Of a DNA stretch of 64,000 nucleotides, positions 61,480 through 64,000 are shown piece by piece. A model generated the notes under the pieces. It was not told where the DNA came from, did no database searches, and saw only the letters and a program-made list of their open reading frames with translations. This DNA is from Moniliophthora roreri (taxonomy: Eukaryota; Basidiomycota; Agaricomycetes; Agaricales; Marasmiaceae), in assembly GCA_001466705.2 (NCBI GenBank), contig LATX02000013.1, positions 930,001 to 994,000 on the forward strand. The letters run 5' to 3'. A program made the position numbers and the translations under genes. Numbering within the stretch: position 1 is the first letter of the stretch; each line of letters starts with the position of its first letter.

Positions 61480-62090
61480 TACGTCTCCATCACACCACTA
61501 CCAGTACCTCAACGGTAGTACCTTTTTCGTCCTAATACCCTCACAGTGTTCTTATTTCTATATGAGCCAGACAAGTCGATGGTAAGGACTTGCGCTGGTC
61601 TTTTCGAACTCACCATCATGCTCACAACCATAGCTTTCGCTTTCGCTGGCCCGTGTCATCGAAACTTCACAATAACATGGTATTGTCAAGTGTCGGAGAC
61701 AACATTAAAATTAGATGGTCCATAAAGTGTGTCTCCTTGCTCTTCCAAAGTGTAAAATGTACTGATTCCCCAACAGAAATGGCTTCACGACTCAAAATAT
61801 CCTCGTAATGTGATAACAGCCTCTAGTCTACAGGCCTTCACGTTTACCCTCTGAATCGACGTCCTTCTAGACGGCTTGATACATTCCCTCATGAAACTCC
61901 GAGTCAAACACCTACACAGACATGCGTAACATCACCGTCTCGCAGCACGTTCATATCGCTCCCACACTTTCACCTTGAAGACACCCTCTGTTGGTGTTCA
62001 CTTTCTGGGATGTTTCCGACAGATTTGTGGAGATAGGGCGATAGCCTAGTGATTTCCGACAACAAAGTACCAACTAAAGACAGCTAATAC
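61480..62090. repeat. diverged direct repeat, left copy
   Basis: About 600 bp that aligns, with many differences, to 63425-63990: AGTACCTTTTTCGTCC near the start, TTCGTTGG / TTCGCTGG, the CACAATAACATGGTA / GCCATAACTTATGGTA block, and AGTGATTTCCGACAACAAAGTA / AGCGTTTTACGACAACAAACTA at the end. The minus strand of the right copy can encode VLYASLIVSGTCHCTFTISY; the left copy has stops at that position. Confidence 0.6.
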
Positions 62091-62566
62091 TCGTGTATGG
62101 GGTATATCCTAGTCTAATCAAATAACAGGTATTCTTGATCGTGATAAGGATATGAATGCTCTTTCCCTCGAATGTTCACAATATACGCGGCACTTTCGTT
62201 GCAGGAAGCGAAGCAACTGACGAAAAAAGTTTAGCCTCAAGCTATCTGATACCGGACCGCTTCCACACACATGCCTGTCTCTCCAACTCTCACATTGAAA
62301 GTTATCCGACTCGGGCTAATTAATCTAGACATTTCTGTCGAGGTACTGTGACGCTCAGCACAGTGTACATGTCGACCTGTCATCTTGATCCTGCCTTGCC
62401 GCAGACGCGCACGAGAGGGCAACGGCCCGGGCAAGACCTGACAACTTTTTGAGGTTACGACCTAATACGAAGCTGCCGTAGCTCTCAAAGATACGAAAGC
62501 AAAGAGGATTCCACCCTTTGACTCCAGAATCAAATCTCCTACTTGAATCCTAACCTTGAACCAGAA

Positions 62567-62797
62567 ATGCAATTCGTCAGTCGTGGTCGCATCCTCTCCT
62601 CTTCATCACCGCGACTTACTTTGAATACTTTTTCTCACAGGTCGCTGCCGTTCCCGTTGACCAAGCCTGTGGCTCCAACAACTGCAACTGCACTTCCAGG
62701 TAGGTTTTATGTCCTCAGTATCGATGACCATGTTTAATGAGACATCTAAAACAGCTGTGATTGCAAGGCTGGAACCTGCAACTGCGGTTCCAAGTAA
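62567..62797 (+). CDS. seven-cysteine metallothionein, three exons
   Basis: Exons 62567-62575 (ATG CAA TTC), 62641-62699 and 62755-62797 join into a 36-residue protein ending in CNCGSK. The seven Cys are at residues 13, 18, 20, 24, 26, 31 and 33, giving C-x4-C-x-C-x3-C-x-C-x4-C-x-C, the low-complexity Cys/Gly/Ser/Asn pattern of short fungal copper metallothioneins. These cytosolic peptides chelate Cu(I) and often Cd or Zn through thiolates. Introns are 65 bp (GTCAGT..CACAG) and 55 bp (GTAGGT..ACAG). The start is fixed by the only upstream ATG that fits a donor in phase. There is no signal peptide. The gene lies alone on the plus strand between two diverged direct repeats. Regulation by metals is likely for the family, but no site can be proved here. 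Confidence 0.85.
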
Positions 62798-63424
62798 TTC
62801 ACGGACCCCGACACGTTTCGCGGCCGCCTCGCGTTGCTGCAATTCATGAGCACGAACCATGAACAGCATTCACGGCGCTGTACCGAAGGGTAGTTAATTA
62901 CGAGGACGTTCAGAGTAAATTATGAAACCAATTGTATATCAAGATTGTATGAAATTTTGAAAGCCAGATTGAATCTTCTGCCCATTGAATCAGGGATTGG
63001 AACGAAGAGAATGCATTCGAAATAAGTGTCACTGCTCCGGAGGCCTAGTAGCGCTAAGCGCTAAGTGCTCGAACCTAATGCGTTTCGCCTCTCCACCATC
63101 ACACCTTTACAGTACCCAACTACTGCGTACATTCATGCAACGCTTCATCCCCGTGAAATGACTTCCTAATTCCTTTTTCCGTTTTTTTTTTCAGCTCGAT
63201 GATGATCGATGATGATCCATAGAACGCATTACGCGAGGTCCGCGAAAAAGTGCGTTTGGAAGGGTAAAGGTGGCGTTTTGTGACAGAGAAGAGGTTTGGA
63301 AGGAGAAGGGAAGGGGTACCGGTATGGATGCCATGTCCCGCTTGAGTGGGCTGGATAAACATGTCCATCGTCGATTAGGCCAGTGAAGTTTGCTCAATAT
63401 CTTTATCATGATAAGTTGTCTCAA
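62798..63424. other. 3' flank of the metallothionein, no gene seen
   Basis: CpG-rich sequence with a nested palindrome AGCGCTAAGCGCTAAGTGCT (63051-63070). Minus-strand frames at 63120-63424 have no recognised domain. Confidence 0.4.
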
Positions 63425-63990
63425 TCTACCACCTCAACAGCAGTACCTTTTTCGTCCCGAGTACCCTACCAGTGTTCTCATCCCTATATGAGAGGAGATG
63501 GTAGCAAGAGGCTCTAGTCTTCATGTGATGCGCATTCCCGCGTTCACATCCACCTTCCCTCTCATCATCATCATGCACACAGCCCTCAGCCTCACCGATC
63601 GATTTCGTTGGCCTGTGAACTTTCCCATCGAAGCTTCGCCATAACTTATGGTAAACGTACAGTGGCAAGTGCCGGAGACGATCAGGGAAGCATAAAGTAC
63701 GCTCTCCTCTTTCGTCGAAAATGTAATCTGATCCCAAACAGGAGTATCTTCCAAAGCCTGTGTTGCCACAAGCTCGGAAATTCCTCACGAAGCGGTAGCA
63801 GTCCCTTTTCTGCAAGCCTTCGAGTTCCCAGCGTCCTTCTCAACGACTTGATGGCGAAACACCTGTACACGTCGTTCCTACACGTGCACCTTCACCCTGA
63901 ACTCACCCTCTGATAATCACTTCTTGGGGTGTATTCGTGGAGATGCGGTGATAGCAAGGTCTACAGCCCAGCGTTTTACGACAACAAACT
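63425..63990. repeat. diverged direct repeat, right copy
   Basis: Counterpart of 61480-62090, about 1945 bp downstream. On the minus strand a frame (63769 to about 63590) reads DQITFSTKEESVLYASLIVS and GTCHCTFTISYGEASMGKF and ends at a GTGAGG donor, so this copy may be an exon of an unassigned small gene. Confidence 0.5.
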
Positions 63991-64000
63991 ATCATCCAAA

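Overview
The window looks like a piece of an Agaricomycete (mushroom-forming basidiomycete) chromosome. Three host genes with 50-70 bp introns sit in CpG-rich sequence: a seven-pass membrane protein, an MIF-type tautomerase and a seven-cysteine metallothionein. Around and between them lie two large blocks of old transposable elements (TEs) that are visibly poor in CpG. Genus cannot be settled from the sequence alone.

Layout. 1-29.7 kb: TE block, CpG-depleted. It holds a Crypton-like tyrosine recombinase relic, a 2.6 kb palindromic foldback element, a decayed repetitive-protein gene, a cluster of about 1.6 kb LTRs with a Ty3/gypsy pol relic, a 1.06 kb TIR element related to half of the foldback, and a second decayed repetitive-protein gene. 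29.7-35.7 kb: CpG-rich host island with the membrane protein (31093-32636), the tautomerase (32888-33536), a small hypothetical gene, and the 5' end of another host gene that stops at the next TE block. 35.7-60.8 kb: second TE block with a HECT-like TE-associated gene split by a CACTA-type MITE, a fragmented LTR, a sirtuin first exon, two convergent F-box-like pseudogenes, a TET/JBP-like dioxygenase relic, Hsp70 fragments split by another MITE copy, an unassigned 425-codon frame and a DDE integrase-like gene. 60.8-64 kb: CpG-rich sequence with TTAGG-like repeats and a metallothionein gene lying between two diverged direct repeats.

The main theme is how the dead genes died. Many reading frames are free of frameshifts over hundreds of codons and are broken mostly by TGA stops. 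Several catalytic residues are lost by changes that fit CpG to TpG/CpA. This points to decay of methylated CpG, not the CpA-targeted RIP of ascomycetes. Seven single N characters each sit at a junction between duplicated segments, so parts of the repeat structure are probably assembly joins. The most useful new gene call is the metallothionein: its three short exons (9, 59 and 43 nt) hide it from simple ORF finding.
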